This document shows positions 42,927 to 54,190 of a DNA stretch of 64,000 nt, piece by piece; within the stretch, counting starts at the first letter, position 1, and each line of letters starts with the position of its first letter. The stretch spans positions 4,526,001-4,590,000 of the forward strand of contig NC_077225.1 in NCBI RefSeq assembly GCF_024763615.1. Reading direction: 5' to 3'. Source of the stretch: Phlebotomus papatasi. Its lineage: Eukaryota; Arthropoda; Insecta; Diptera; Psychodidae. The notes below the pieces were generated by a model. That model saw nothing but the letters and a program-made list of their open reading frames with translations. It did no database searches and was not told where the DNA came from. A program made the position numbers and the translations under genes.

Positions 42927-44269
42927 ATTAATTGTCGTGGGAATATTTTAATTGCTGTGGGAATTTTTTCTTTCCTTTGAGAGCTAAAGGCTTCTTAATA
43001 AAGAGGATAAACGTTTTTACAGTGAAAATAAGTGCTTTTCATATAATTTCACATATGTTTCGGGAAATTAATTTACTCCACTGCACTTTTAAGGGAGATC
43101 TTTCATTGGGATGATCTTTTATCTGAGTTGAATAAAGTCTATTTTGCGCCTCTTTATTTTACTTGCCCCATACGTTCTTCGCAATTTTAGTGGTATGATC
43201 ACCACCCATGCATAGCTATGGAAAAGTATCTTCAAAGGTTGAATATTTCGTAACCCCCAAAAAATCGGTTTTGCAGGGTTATATCCTAGCAGTGTGCGCA
43301 GAAGGGGTTGGGTACAGTTAAAAGTTGCTTCAAACAGCTAGAGGCTGTTTCAATTTATAGAACTCTTGTGGCAAGGGCTGTCTAATTATGGCAAGAGATT
43401 TTAAAATCTAATTCATGTAAATTTTTTCTCTAGAGAATCCTTCTTCTATGTCTACCAAAAATTTCATTTCTGCCCCCCTCTATTTGCAATGTCCGATAAA
43501 TTTCGCAATGCCTCTTTAGATCATGATGATCCATATGATCCACTGTTCTCACGACTTTTCTTTCTCCATTTTTTTGTGAAAAGCATTTCCATACTCTGAT
43601 CTTGGATCTCAAATATGTGATATAAGCATGCTATACCTAAATTATTTCTGAATATTACAAACTGATGGTTGAATGTACTTTCTTCCATTTCTATGCACTT
43701 GTCGCCGGAATGACCGAAATATGATCTTCTGCATCGCTCATGAATTTTATGGAGTGGAGTGAGGCGATTAAAAGAGGAGTGAAAAATCGTCAATGAAAGC
43801 AAATTTCATTCTTTGTATATGAATCATTTAATTTTCTTGGCTGCAAGTGAGGAAAGAATGGGAAAAGGTGTTAGGTTTCTGATAACTTTGCAAGAGAAAC
43901 CCCACCCTCCCCTCTCCAATATTAAATATTTTGAATTTATAATTGATGCTTTTCTTACTATTTGCAATGTGCTTTAAAGAGATCTGAAGAAATTTGCACA
44001 TGAACCTTATCATAAAGACTTGAGAAACGACAACAAAATAACAAATCTGAAGATGTTTTTCATATAAAATTATTTTTTCTCAAATTATACAGAATGGGGT
44101 GAGCATGTCACTTATTACTGTGGAGCTGCCGAATGGACCCCTAAAATTTAGTTATGTACGATACTGAAACATTTTACATGTTTTTCACTGATAACTTGTT
44201 CCCAAATTATGTTTATCCATGCTAGACTCTTCTTGAAAGTAGGAAAGTGTGAAATCCTCTTCTTTTTAT
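42927..44269. other. Left arm, no ATG-started gene
   Basis: AATAAA at 43131-43136. Frames of about 60-93 codons here start without ATG; nothing recognised. Mirrored at 54190-55529. Confidence 0.4.
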
Positions 44270-44615
44270 TCATTCATTCATTTTCAATCGTTTATCCCTA
44301 TTGGGGTCGCGGGCCCATGACATCCAAATTAGTAGCCCACGCTTGTCGATCGTCCGCCACTTCAGGAATATGTTCGGATTCGATCCCAAGGCGTTCCAAG
44401 GCAAGATTCTGAATTTTATTCAGACATCTTGTCCTAGGTCTGCCTCGAGGTCGACGACTTCTCACAATGGCTTGCATAGCTTTTCTGGGGAATCTTTTTT
44501 TATCCATGCGCTGAACATGTCCATGCCATCGAAGTTGTGATCTCTCAACCCGAAGAAGCAGCTCCTCGACTCTTAGTTCTTCACGAACGGCCACATTCCT
44601 CACTTTTGCTTTAGA
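44270..44615 (-). pseudogene. Non-LTR retrotransposon ORF2 C-terminal tail (copy 1), left arm
   Basis: Minus frame RVERSQLRWHGHVQRMDKKR, then RRPRGRPRTRCLNKIQNLAL, then EVADDRQAWATNLDVMG ends at a stop, followed by a GAATGA-type tail. This is the common C-terminus of many insect non-LTR ORF2 proteins; the rest of the element is missing, as after 5' truncation. The same insertion is at the mirror position on the right arm, so it preceded the duplication. Confidence 0.75.
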
Positions 44616-45569
44616 CTGAATATGGAAATTTGGCTTGCACTCACTACATCACCACGGAACTATGTCCTCTTTAATTCTCGGGCAAAAATTTGTCCTAGTA
44701 TTATTGTTGTTAAAATTTTATTTACACCTTTTACACCTTGCACTGAAGAACATCGAAAACTTTATTTGAGTTGCAATTTAGAAATTTCTGTGTACCCGCC
44801 ACACCGTTTGGAAAATACTTTAGGCAATCGTAAATGTTTTGTTCTGAGATATGAATCGATTTTATTTGTGAAACATGTTATCAGGGTAATGCATAGTCTC
44901 TTAAAATTCAATTATCTGCGATGTTGAATCATCTCACGCCTTTTCAATGATAACTCGTTGCTAGATTGATATGCATTTCTGAGAGACTTTCTCATATAAA
45001 ATAGAAGATGAAGATCTTTTCTTTTGAATAAAATCTTAGCATACTCTTCAGATAAAATTAAGATGGTGGATGTTTAATAAAAATTGAAGCTATTTCTCTT
45101 TTACTCTGTTAATATTTTGCAGATTTTACACGTTGACTCAAACAAATTAAACGTGTTTCAGATAGAATGCAAAACCTCGAAGTACATCAGAATGATAAGT
45201 CAGTTGTTTTTTAGGAAAAAAGTTCCCCAAAAGTTTATTGTCTCTATGGAAAAACGTATGAAAAAGTGATTTTTTTGTACCCTCCACTGTAGAAATGCTT
45301 TTTCTTCAAATGAATTAGTGAATATGGACCAGTTACTTAAGAGATGCATGGTTTTCTGTAACTCGGCCGCTTGTGATACTGAATCACTTCATGCCTTTTT
45401 CATGGACTATTTTTATCATTTTGATAACCTTTTTGTGAGAAATCTTAGAAAATTAAAACTGAATGCGTCTTCTTTAAGAAAAGACTACTTTGTATGATGG
45501 CCTTAGTCAACGAACACCAAAAGAGAATTTTTAAGAGATACTCACTAAAAGAAAGTCACAGACCTGAGT
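44616..45569. other. Left arm, no supported gene
   Basis: AT-rich with a few short frames; mirrored at 52890-53850. Confidence 0.4.
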
Positions 45570-45815
45570 TTTCATTCATAATAAACATTTTCAACCGCTT
45601 GTCCCTATTGGGGTCGCGTTCCCATAACATCCAGTTTAGCAGCCCACACTTGTTGATCCTCCACCACTTCAGGAATAAGTTCAGGTTCAATCCCAATGCG
45701 CTCCAAGGCAAGATTCTGAATTTGACTTAGCCACCTTGTCCTAGGTCTCCCTCGAGCTCGACGCCTCCTTACAATTGCTTGCCTAGCTTTTTTGGGGTAT
45801 CTTTTGAGTTTTCAT
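45570..45815 (-). pseudogene. Non-LTR ORF2 C-terminal tail (copy 2, diverged), left arm
   Basis: Related to copy 1 at about 80 percent over the part visible: minus sequence encodes RRRARGRPRTRWLSQIQNLA, then ERIGIEPELIPEVVEDQQVW, ending like copy 1. Mirrored on the right arm. Confidence 0.65.
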
Positions 45816-46804
45816 TGATTATGGGGATTTATCTTTGCACTCACTATCACTACAAATCATCTTTGAACTCTATCCACTTAAATTTTTGTAAAAAAAAAAT
45901 CATCCTGGTATAAAGAGCGGGTACCAAGATTACCTAGAAGAACTATGAAAAACACATATCGGAGCAAACTCGATTTAAGTTCAATTTTTGTAATCGTTCC
46001 ACCTGCTCTTCCTAGACTTTCCTCTGAGATATTAAAAAAGTGTATATGCAGCAGAGTGATATATGTCCAAACAAGTTTTATCGGATATGAAACAAAGATT
46101 TTGCACACTTTGCATTTATCTTGGGAAATTTCGTTGATGTGATCAAAAGATCTTCGAAATCTCAGAGTAATACCGTTTTATAAGATTTTTCTCAACTTAA
46201 AAAACTTTTATTTTTGGCAGAGATTTAACGTCAAGTAGAAGTGTTGGTGAAAAGGAGGAAGAAAAACAACATTTATCGCGATCGGTTTTTCTCCAGAGAT
46301 ATTTTCACCGAATGTTGAATTATGTGCCGTAAGCTACTGGGTGGAATAGCTGCTGTAGAATTTAACCAAAAAGACATGGTCGTCTTCTGTGAAAACGGAC
46401 CAACTTTAAGAAAATTGCTGGAAGACAAGATGAAAAAGATGATGCCAATATGAATGCTAAACCTTCAACTTGAAGATTGTGTAAAAACCAGTAATCAATA
46501 TGCCGTGAAAAAAAATATTTTCAGAGGTATACTGAAGTAAATTTAGGAGTACTAAGACTGAAAAATTCTTATTTCTTAACCAATAATGCATTTAAACCAT
46601 CGATAAACTATTTTCGCATTTTTCATGAAATTCCATTTATAGCAAGTAAGTCAATAATTTGTAAGACATCAATTTTTTTTTATTTTTCCCCTTTTTGACT
46701 TTACCTCTTACCTGTGTATAAAATTTTTCTTCTCGACTCTGTTATAAAATTAACTTTGCTTTCCTGACTCTTGCAGAAAACGCATTTTCTTCTTTTTAAA
46801 CAAT
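45816..46804. other. Left arm, no supported gene
   Basis: AT-rich. A 76-codon frame without an ATG (45878-46108, minus) is mirrored at 52348-52578. Not recognised. Confidence 0.4.
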
Positions 46805-46810
46805 TTTATT
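46805..46810 (-). terminator. Poly(A) signal of the left RING gene
   Basis: AATAAA on minus, about 80 bases after the RING stop codon; mirrored at 51646-51651. Confidence 0.55.
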
Positions 46811-46887
46811 TCCTCTTAATCATGGCTGATTTTCATATGTATTGACAACTCATTAAGATATTAGCTTTGCATTCAATTCTCTCTCTA

Positions 46888-47385
46888 TTACGAAAAGTAT
46901 ATTCTTGTAGTCTCAACGTATGGTTCTCGACATAGGGGGCAGTTCCTTGTTTTTGAAGCACATTCTTGACATGCAGCAACGTGCCCGCACGGAATAAAGG
47001 CGGTGTTGTATTCATTGTTATAGCAGATTTTGCAAATTTTATTTGGTTGCTCTGCAATGTCATATTCTGCTTCTTCTATACCAGAATCCAAGGTATGATC
47101 ACCAAAGAATATCTCAAACAAATTGTCAAGTGTATCCTCGTCATTGGTGTTGAAAAATTTTAGCATCAAATGCTTTTTCTCCAAAACACTCATTTCTTTC
47201 CCGCTTTTCACTTTTCTGAATATTTTTTCCACCACACCCTTACGTAAAGTCTCATTGTTGCTTACATGAAGAAGCTCGATCATCGCGCCAATTGATCTTT
47301 TATGCAAAATTAACTGTACCAAATCAGACTCTGATTTGTCTTTTGCAAAAAGTTCTGCTAATTCTCTCAAGTTGTGAGTACTCAT
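46888..47385 (-). CDS. IAP-type RING-finger protein, left copy
   Basis: 165 aa, ATG start, single exon. The C-terminal RING runs from residue 118 to 152 with C118, C121, C133, H135, C139, C142, C149 and C152 (C3HC4), and the typical IAP ending REPYVETTRIYFS. RING domains of this class act as E3 ubiquitin ligases (family knowledge). The N-terminal 110 residues are mostly helical and charged and contain no BIR repeat, so caspase binding of the classic type is not expected. Transcribed toward the left tip; an ORF lies divergently 85 bp upstream. Amino-acid sequence identical to the right copy, with a few silent or flanking differences. The only gene in the element that looks intact. Confidence 0.85.
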   Translation of the reverse strand: MSTHNLRELAELFAKDKSESDLVQLILHKRSIGAMIELLHVSNNETLRKGVVEKIFRKVKSGKEMSVLEKKHLMLKFFNTNDEDTLDNLFEIFFGDHTLDSGIEEAEYDIAEQPNKICKICYNNEYNTAFIPCGHVAACQECASKTRNCPLCREPYVETTRIYFS

Positions 47386-47470
47386 TGCGCTGTAGATTTC
47401 TTCCGAGTGATTGATTTTTCAAGATGCCCCGTGTTAAATAATTGCAAAATATTATGCCAAACATTTTTTA

Positions 47471-47908
47471 TTGAGAAAAAAGAGGGAGGGGATGCAAGAA
47501 ACTTTAGAGGAGACAAAGCCTGCCACTGATTGTGTGAACACACAAAAAATTGGTACTTTTAATTATTTCTATGGCATTTCACATAGAAAAGTGTATATCG
47601 CCATCAGAATCTCGCTGGATTTCTCGTATATTGCATTTGCTCCTCATGATCTCTTTCTGAATCAGCCAGATTTTATTAATTGTATCGAGGCCTAAAATTC
47701 AGTTTGTCTTGCCCAAAAATGGGCCACGTCAATGGCAAGCGGTATTCGCGTGTTCTTTTTCGACACTCAATTTATGCTTCGTGATGGAAGGATTAGTCAG
47801 TCCCTGGGGACTGCCCAAGAGCACCGATTTAGTTCCTATTATAACCCTAAAAACCCGTGGAAGTTCCTTTCTTGCTCCCAATCAACCAGATATTCCATAA
47901 AGCTATAG
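47471..47908 (+). other. Unrecognised frame divergent from the RING gene, left arm
   Basis: One frame from 47471 to 47694 (KVYIAIRISLDFSYIAFAPH, then DLFLNQPDFINCIEA), a TAA, then the same frame continuing from ATG 47732 (MASGIRVFFFDTQFMLRDGR) to 47908. Mirrored at 50548-50985 with the stop in both. A methionine near the start on the left is Ile on the right. It may be a decayed gene; no family recognised. Confidence 0.35.
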
Positions 47909-48099
47909 ATCTTTCTTCTATGCTTTAAAATAATTTATCGTCAGTTTATATCTTCATTTATGTTTGGCTTGATCTACAGTTTTCTTACTAGATTCCTCTG
48001 TTTCACTCCTCTGGATTTCGCACAACTTTTTAGATGCTGTGACATAATTCATTTAAAATTTCTTCAGTATTAGATTTTGTGTAAATCTTCCCAAATCTT

Positions 48100-48301
48100 T
48101 TCAAGTTCCTCTTTTATGGGGTTACGATCGCAATGATTTCTCAAATCAGGAAAAACAGTTCATGTCAAAAATAATTTTCAGTCTTAAAGGGTTCATTCAA
48201 GAAGGTGCTTTTTGCTTCATGGGACACTTATGTACGATGGCCAAATATACCTTTCTGTATGGTTTATTTTTTGGTCTTAGCATAGTAGTGAAGGACTTTT
48301 G
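48100..48301 (+). other. Unrecognised hydrophobic frame, left arm
   Basis: FQVPLLWGYDRNDFSNQEKQ, then IIFSLKGFIQEGAFCFMGHL, then KYTFLYGLFFGLSIVV looks like a membrane segment, with no ATG at the start of the open stretch. Mirrored at 50154-50375. Could be an exon or a relic. Confidence 0.3.
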
Positions 48302-48957
48302 AACCTTTGGCACAGTTATCCATTGACTTTTGCGAATGGAAAATAGAAATTTTGCTATAGTCAAGAAACAACAATGCAAAATATTTTACTATCTACATTG
48401 ATTTACTCGAAATTTTGTTCTGTGATCAGCTATGCTCGTTGACTGCTCCACGAAGGAGAAAATAATCCGTGTCATCCTCACATTATGCTCATATCTATCC
48501 CCATAGATTACGAATAAGCGTCCCAATTATCATAAATTTGGTATCAATAGTTGCGTTTAGTTTTCCCAATTGGATGATCTGCTGCAAGAAAATACTTGTA
48601 CGTTTCTATAAATTCACTATTACTTTCATATCAATTGAGAACAAGTCAGACATTTTGATGGTTAAGGAGACTTATCTGCCGTAAAGGGAAACTCCGAATA
48701 ATTATTTAAATCAGTAAGTAAGCCTTATAGAAGAGTATGACGCCACACGTATGGAGATGTATGACGTCATATTTCTGATTGCGTAACATTTGTAATATAC
48801 GTTCCAATGACCCCCCCCGCCCTCCCCGCCCCCTACTACCCGACCTTCCACAGAAAATGATGACGTCACATTTAACTTTTGCATTTAAATTTACAGATTA
48901 CACTGATTTTTTAACATTATTTTCCCTCTTGACTTGATTTTTTTGCAAATTTTCAAT
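48302..48957. other. Left arm up to the palindrome centre
   Basis: A 71-codon frame without ATG at 48469-48684 has a hydrophobic stretch; nothing recognised. TGACGTCA sites occur near 48764 and 48862. Confidence 0.4.
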
Positions 48958-49033
48958 TGGGTTTCCAGATCTTTCCCATACAGTTTGGAAACTGTGTAAT
49001 GTGATTGAGCTTCAATTAAATCATTCAAACGCG
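48958..49033. other. Palindrome centre (76 bp)
   Basis: Unpaired spacer between the arms, containing a short hairpin (CAGTTTGGAAACTG). Left of it the arm ends ...TTTTCAAT; right of it the other begins ATTGAAAA. Confidence 0.85.
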
Positions 49034-49277
49034 ATTGAAAATTTGCAAAAAAATCAAGTCAAGAGGGAAAATAATGTTAAAAAATCGGTGTAATCTGTAA
49101 ATTTAAATGCAAAAGTTAAATGTGACGTCATCATTTTCTGTGGAAGGTCGGGTGGTAGGGGGCGGGGAGGGCGGGGGGGGGTCATTGGAACGTATATTAC
49201 AAATGTTACGCAATCAGAAATATGACGTCATACATCTCCATACGTGTGGCGTCATACTCTTCTATAAGGCTTACTTA

Positions 49278-49730
49278 AGATAAGATTTTGCCAGGGGTCA
49301 GTTCTCCATTTCGGATATTCCGATGCATCCAGGCCACCAATTGGGCCCCTTATGCTTCCCCACTCCTATTCTATCTTATCCCCCGATACGGGTAGCCGCT
49401 CTATATCGCAGCTCTGTGTGGACAATCAGTGCCGTTACTATATCACAGCATCCCTTCTCGGTGTGTGTTTGGGATCAGTGACAGCGAATATTTGTATCGA
49501 TTGAAGTACCACTTTCACATCGAAACTCGTTCTCGCACCAGCCTCTATTGTTTAGGCGGTTCACTTTTTTTGCCAATATGCACCATTGACATTACTATTC
49601 ATTCATTCACTGGACGAATTCGAAGCCGATATGGCATGAGAAATCTTTTTCTGCTGCCGCTCAGCCACGAACCCACAACCTCGCAGTCACAGAGCCACTG
49701 CTCTATCCACTGACCCACTCGAGGCGCTTA
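49278..49730 (-). mobile_element. tRNA-derived SINE, right arm only
   Basis: Flanked by AAGGCTTACTTA at 49266-49277 and 49731-49742. On minus it starts with a tRNA-like head: GAGTGGGTCAGTGGATAGAG (A box) and GGTTGTGGGTTCGTGGC (B box region), then a body with GAATGAATGAAT near 49605. No poly(A); the 3' end is ATCTTATC. Removing it restores perfect symmetry of the palindrome. Confidence 0.85.
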
Positions 49731-49742
49731 AGGCTTACTTAC

Positions 49743-50547
49743 TGATTTAAATAATTATTCGGAGTTTCCCTTTACGGCAGATAAATCCCCTTAACCATCA
49801 AAATGTCTGTCTTGTTCTCAACTGATATGAAAGTATTAGTGAATTCATAGAAATGTACAAGTATTTTCTTGCAGCAGATCATCCCATTGGGAAAACTAAA
49901 CGCAACTATTGATACCAAATTTATGATAATTGGGACGCTTATTCGTAATCTATGGGGATAGATATGAGCATAATGTGAGGATGACACGGATTATTTTCTC
50001 CTTCGTGGAGCAGTCAACGAGCATAGCTGATCACAGAGCAAAATTTCGAGTAAATCTATGTAAATAGTAAAATATTTTGCATTGTTGTTTCTTGGCTATA
50101 GCAAAATTTGTATTTTCCATTCGCAAAAGTCAATGGATAACTGTGCCAAAGGTTCAAAAGTCATTCACTACTATGCTAAGGCCAAAAAATAAACCATACA
50201 AAAAGGTATATTTGGCCATCGTACATAAGTGTCCCATGAAGCAAAAAGCACCTTCTTGAATGAACCCTTTAAGACTGAAAATTATTTTTGACATGAACTG
50301 TTTTTCCTGATTTGAGAAATCATTGCGATCGTAACCCCATAAAAGAGGAACTTGAAAAGATTTGGGAAGATTCACACAAAATCTAATACTGAAGAAATTT
50401 TAAATGAATTATGTCACAGCATCTAAAAAGTTGTGCGAAATCCAGAGGAGTGAAACAGAGGAATCTAGTAAGAAAACTGTAGATCAAGCCAAACATAAAT
50501 GAAGATATAAACTGACGATAAATTATTTTAAAGCATAGAAGAAAGAT
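49743..50547. other. Right arm, mirror of 47909-48713
   Basis: Mirror of hydrophobic, non-ATG frames on the left arm (49772-49987, 50154-50375). No gene is supported. Confidence 0.4.
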
Positions 50548-50985
50548 CTATAGCTTTATGGAATATCTGGTTGATTGGGAGCAAGAAAGGAACTTCCACG
50601 GGTTTTTAGGGTTATAATAGGAACTAAATCGGTGCTCTTGGGCAGTCCCCAGGGACTGACTAATCCTTCCATCACGAAGCATAAATTGAGTGTCGAAAAA
50701 GAACACGCGAATACCGCTTGCCATTGACGTGGCCCATTTTTGGGCAAGACAAACTGAATTTTAGGCCTCAATACAATTAATAAAATCTGGCTGATTCAGA
50801 AAGAGATCATGAGGAGCAAATGCAATATACGAGAAATCCAGCGAGATTCTGATGGCGATATACACTTTTCTATGTGAAATGCCATAGAAATAATTAAAAG
50901 TACCAATTTTTTGTGTATTCACACAATCAGTGGCAGGCTTTGTCTCCTCTAAAGTTTCTTGTATCCCCTCCCTCTTTTTTCTCAA
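50548..50985 (-). other. Unrecognised frame divergent from the RING gene, right arm
   Basis: Mirror of 47471-47908, same internal stop; Ile instead of Met near its start. Confidence 0.35.
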
Positions 50986-51070
50986 TAAAAAATGTTTGGC
51001 ATAATATTTTGCAATTATTTAACACGGGGCATCTTGAAAAATCAATCACTCAGAAGAAATCTACAGCGCA

Positions 51071-51568
51071 ATGAGTACTCACAACTTGAGAGAATTAGCA
51101 GAACTTTTTGCAAAAGACAAATCAGAGTCTGATTTGGTACAGTTAATTTTGCATAAAAGATCAATTGGCGCGATGATCGAGCTTCTTCATGTAAGCAACA
51201 ATGAGACTTTACGTAAGGGTGTGGTGGAAAAAATATTCAGAAAAGTGAAAAGCGGGAAAGAAATGAGTGTTTTGGAGAAAAAGCATTTGATGCTAAAATT
51301 TTTCAACACCAATGACGAGGATACACTTGACAATTTGTTTGAGATATTCTTTGGTGATCATACCTTGGATTCTGGTATAGAAGAAGCAGAATATGACATT
51401 GCAGAGCAACCAAATAAAATTTGCAAAATCTGCTATAACAATGAATACAACACCGCCTTTATTCCGTGCGGGCACGTTGCTGCATGTCAAGAATGTGCTT
51501 CAAAAACAAGGAACTGCCCCCTATGTCGAGAACCATACGTTGAGACTACAAGAATATACTTTTCGTAA
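51071..51568 (+). CDS. IAP-type RING-finger protein, right copy
   Basis: Same 165-aa protein as at 46888-47385, with C3HC4 ligands C118, C121, C133, H135, C139, C142, C149 and C152. The ATG follows ATCTACAGCGCA. A TATA-like ATAATATTTT lies about 70 bases upstream, and AATAAA follows at 51646. Runs toward the right tip. Two intact copies in opposite orientation could yield an RNA hairpin only if transcription read through the centre; each alone is a normal gene. The N-terminal helical part is unassigned. Confidence 0.85.
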   Translation: MSTHNLRELAELFAKDKSESDLVQLILHKRSIGAMIELLHVSNNETLRKGVVEKIFRKVKSGKEMSVLEKKHLMLKFFNTNDEDTLDNLFEIFFGDHTLDSGIEEAEYDIAEQPNKICKICYNNEYNTAFIPCGHVAACQECASKTRNCPLCREPYVETTRIYFS

Positions 51569-51645
51569 TAGAGAGAGAATTGAATGCAAAGCTAATATCT
51601 TAATGAGTTGTCAATACATATGAAAATCAGCCATGATTAAGAGGA

Positions 51646-51651
51646 AATAAA
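51646..51651 (+). terminator. Poly(A) signal of the right RING gene
   Basis: AATAAA about 80 bases after the stop. Confidence 0.55.
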
Positions 51652-52639
51652 ATTGTTTAAAAAGAAGAAAATGCGTTTTCTGCAAGAGTCAGGAAAGCAA
51701 AGTTAATTTTATAACAGAGTCGAGAAGAAAAATTTTATACACAGGTAAGAAGTAAAGTCAAAAAGGGGAAAAATAAAAAAAAATTGATGTCTTACAAATT
51801 ATTGACTTACTTGCTATAAATGGAATTTCATGAAAAATGCGAAAATAGTTTATCGATGGTTTAAATGCATTATTGGTTAAGAAATAAGAATTTTTCAGTC
51901 TTAGTACTCCTAAATTTACTTCAGTATACCTCTGAAAATATTTTTTTTCACGGCATATTGATTACTGGTTTTTACACAATCTTCAAGTTGAAGGTTTAGC
52001 ATTCATATTGGCATCATCTTTTTCATCTTGTCTTCCAGCAATTTTCTTAAAGTTGGTCCGTTTTCACAGAAGACGACCATGTCTTTTTGGTTAAATTCTA
52101 CAGCAGCTATTCCACCCAGTAGCTTACGGCCCATAATTCAACATTCGGTGAAAATATCTCTGGAGAAAAACCGATCGCGATAAATGTTGTTTTTCTTCCT
52201 CCTTTTCACCAACACTTCTACTTGACGTTAAATCTCTGCCAAAAATAAAAGTTTTTTAAGTTGAGAAAAATCTTATAAAACGGTATTACTCTGAGATTTC
52301 GAAGATCTTTTGATCACATCAACGAAATTTCCCAAGATAAATGCAAAGTGTGCAAAATCTTTGTTTCATATCCGATAAAACTTGTTTGGACATATATCAC
52401 TCTGCTGCATATACACTTTTTTAATATCTCAGAGGAAAGTCTAGGAAGAGCAGGTGGAACGATTACAAAAATTGAACTTAAATCGAGTTTACTCCGATAT
52501 GTGTTTTTCATAGTTCTTCTAGGTAATCTTGGTACCCGCTCTTTATACCAGGATGATTTTTTTTTTACAAAAATTTAAGTGGATAGAGTTCAAAGATGAT
52601 TTGTAGTGATAGTGAGTGCAAAGATAAATCCCCATAATC
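51652..52639. other. Right arm, no supported gene
   Basis: Mirror of 45816-46804. Confidence 0.4.
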
Positions 52640-52890
52640 AATGAAAACTCAAAAGATACCCCAAAAAAGCTAGGCAAGCAATTGTAAGGAGGCGTCGAGC
52701 TCGAGGGAGACCTAGGACAAGGTGGCTAAGTCAAATTCAGAATCTTGCCTTGGAGCGCATTGGGATTGAACCTGAACTTATTCCTGAAGTGGTGGAGGAT
52801 CAACAAGTGTGGGCTGCTAAACTGGATGTTATGGGAACGCGACCCCAATAGGGATAAGCGGTTGAAAATGTTTATTATGAATGAAAACTC
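52640..52890 (+). pseudogene. Non-LTR ORF2 C-terminal tail (copy 2), right arm
   Basis: Mirror of 45570-45815. Encodes the GRPRTRWLSQIQNLALERIG-type terminus, followed by a weak GAATGA tail. Present at the same place in both arms. Confidence 0.65.
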
Positions 52891-53851
52891 AGGTCTGTGA
52901 CTTTCTTTTAGTGAGTATCTCTTAAAAATTCTCTTTTGGTGTTCGTTGACTAAGGCCATCATACAAAGTAGTCTTTTCTTAAAGAAGACGCATTCAGTTT
53001 TAATTTTCTAAGATTTCTCACAAAAAGGTTATCAAAATGATAAAAATAGTCCATGAAAAAGGCATGAAGTGATTCAGTATCACAAGCGGCCGAGTTACAG
53101 AAAACCATGCATCTCTTAAGTAACTGGTCCATATTCACTAATTCATTTGAAGAAAAAGCATTTCTACAGTGGAGGGTACAAAAAAATCACTTTTTCATAC
53201 GTTTTTCCATAGAGACAATAAACTTTTGGGGAACTTTTTTCCTAAAAAACAACTGACTTATCATTCTGATGTACTTCGAGGTTTTGCATTCTATCTGAAA
53301 CACGTTTAATTTGTTTGAGTCAACGTGTAAAATCTGCAAAATATTAACAGAGTAAAAGAGAAATAGCTTCAATTTTTATTAAACATCCACCATCTTAATT
53401 TTATCTGAAGAGTATGCTAAGATTTTATTCAAAAGAAAAGATCTTCATCTTCTATTTTATATGAGAAAGTCTCTCAGAAATGCATATCAATCTAGCAACG
53501 AGTTATCATTGAAAAGGCGTGAGATGATTCAACATCGCAGATAATTGAATTTTAAGAGACTATGCATTACCCTGATAACATGTTTCACAAATAAAATCGA
53601 TTCATATCTCAGAACAAAACATTTACGATTGCCTAAAGTATTTTCCAAACGGTGTGGCGGGTACACAGAAATTTCTAAATTGCAACTCAAATAAAGTTTT
53701 CGATGTTCTTCAGTGCAAGGTGTAAAAGGTGTAAATAAAATTTTAACAACAATAATACTAGGACAAATTTTTGCCCGAGAATTAAAGAGGACATAGTTCC
53801 GTGGTGATGTAGTGAGTGCAAGCCAAATTTCCATATTCAGTCTAAAGCAAA
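52891..53851. other. Right arm, no supported gene
   Basis: Mirror of 44616-45569. Confidence 0.4.
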
Positions 53852-54190
53852 AGTGAGGAATGTGGCCGTTCGTGAAGAACTAAGAGTCGAGGAGCTGCTT
53901 CTTCGGGTTGAGAGATCACAACTTCGATGGCATGGACATGTTCAGCGCATGGATAAAAAAAGATTCCCCAGAAAAGCTATGCAAGCCATTGTGAGAAGTC
54001 GTCGACCTCGAGGCAGACCTAGGACAAGATGTCTGAATAAAATTCAGAATCTTGCCTTGGAACGCCTTGGGATCGAATCCGAACATATTCCTGAAGTGGC
54101 GGACGACCGACAAGCGTGGGCTACTAATTTGGATGTCATGGGCCCGCGACCCCAATAGGGATAAACGATTGAAAATGAATGAATGAATAA
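53852..54190 (+). pseudogene. Non-LTR ORF2 C-terminal tail (copy 1), right arm
   Basis: Mirror of 44270-44615. Ends ...DVMGPRPQ, then GATAAACGATTGAAAATGAA + TGAATGAA, a typical non-LTR tail. One amino-acid-changing difference in an overlapping frame versus the left copy. Confidence 0.75.

Larger units (their letters stand above)
41851..48957 (+). repeat. Left arm of the palindrome
   Basis: Complementary to 49034-56641 apart from the SINE, one extra minisatellite unit on the right, a rearranged tip array and scattered base changes (for example at the tRNA-like 3' end, near 47399 and near 47507). Confidence 0.9.

Noticed and set aside
48716..49270. Separate hairpin MITE at the palindrome centre
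   Set aside because: Once the SINE and its duplication are removed, this hairpin is continuous with the 7-kb arms; it is just their inner ends.
53529..53834. 101-codon frame opposite the non-LTR tail (and mirror at 44622-44927)
   Set aside because: No ATG-based homology and no recognisable domain; AT-rich chance frame.
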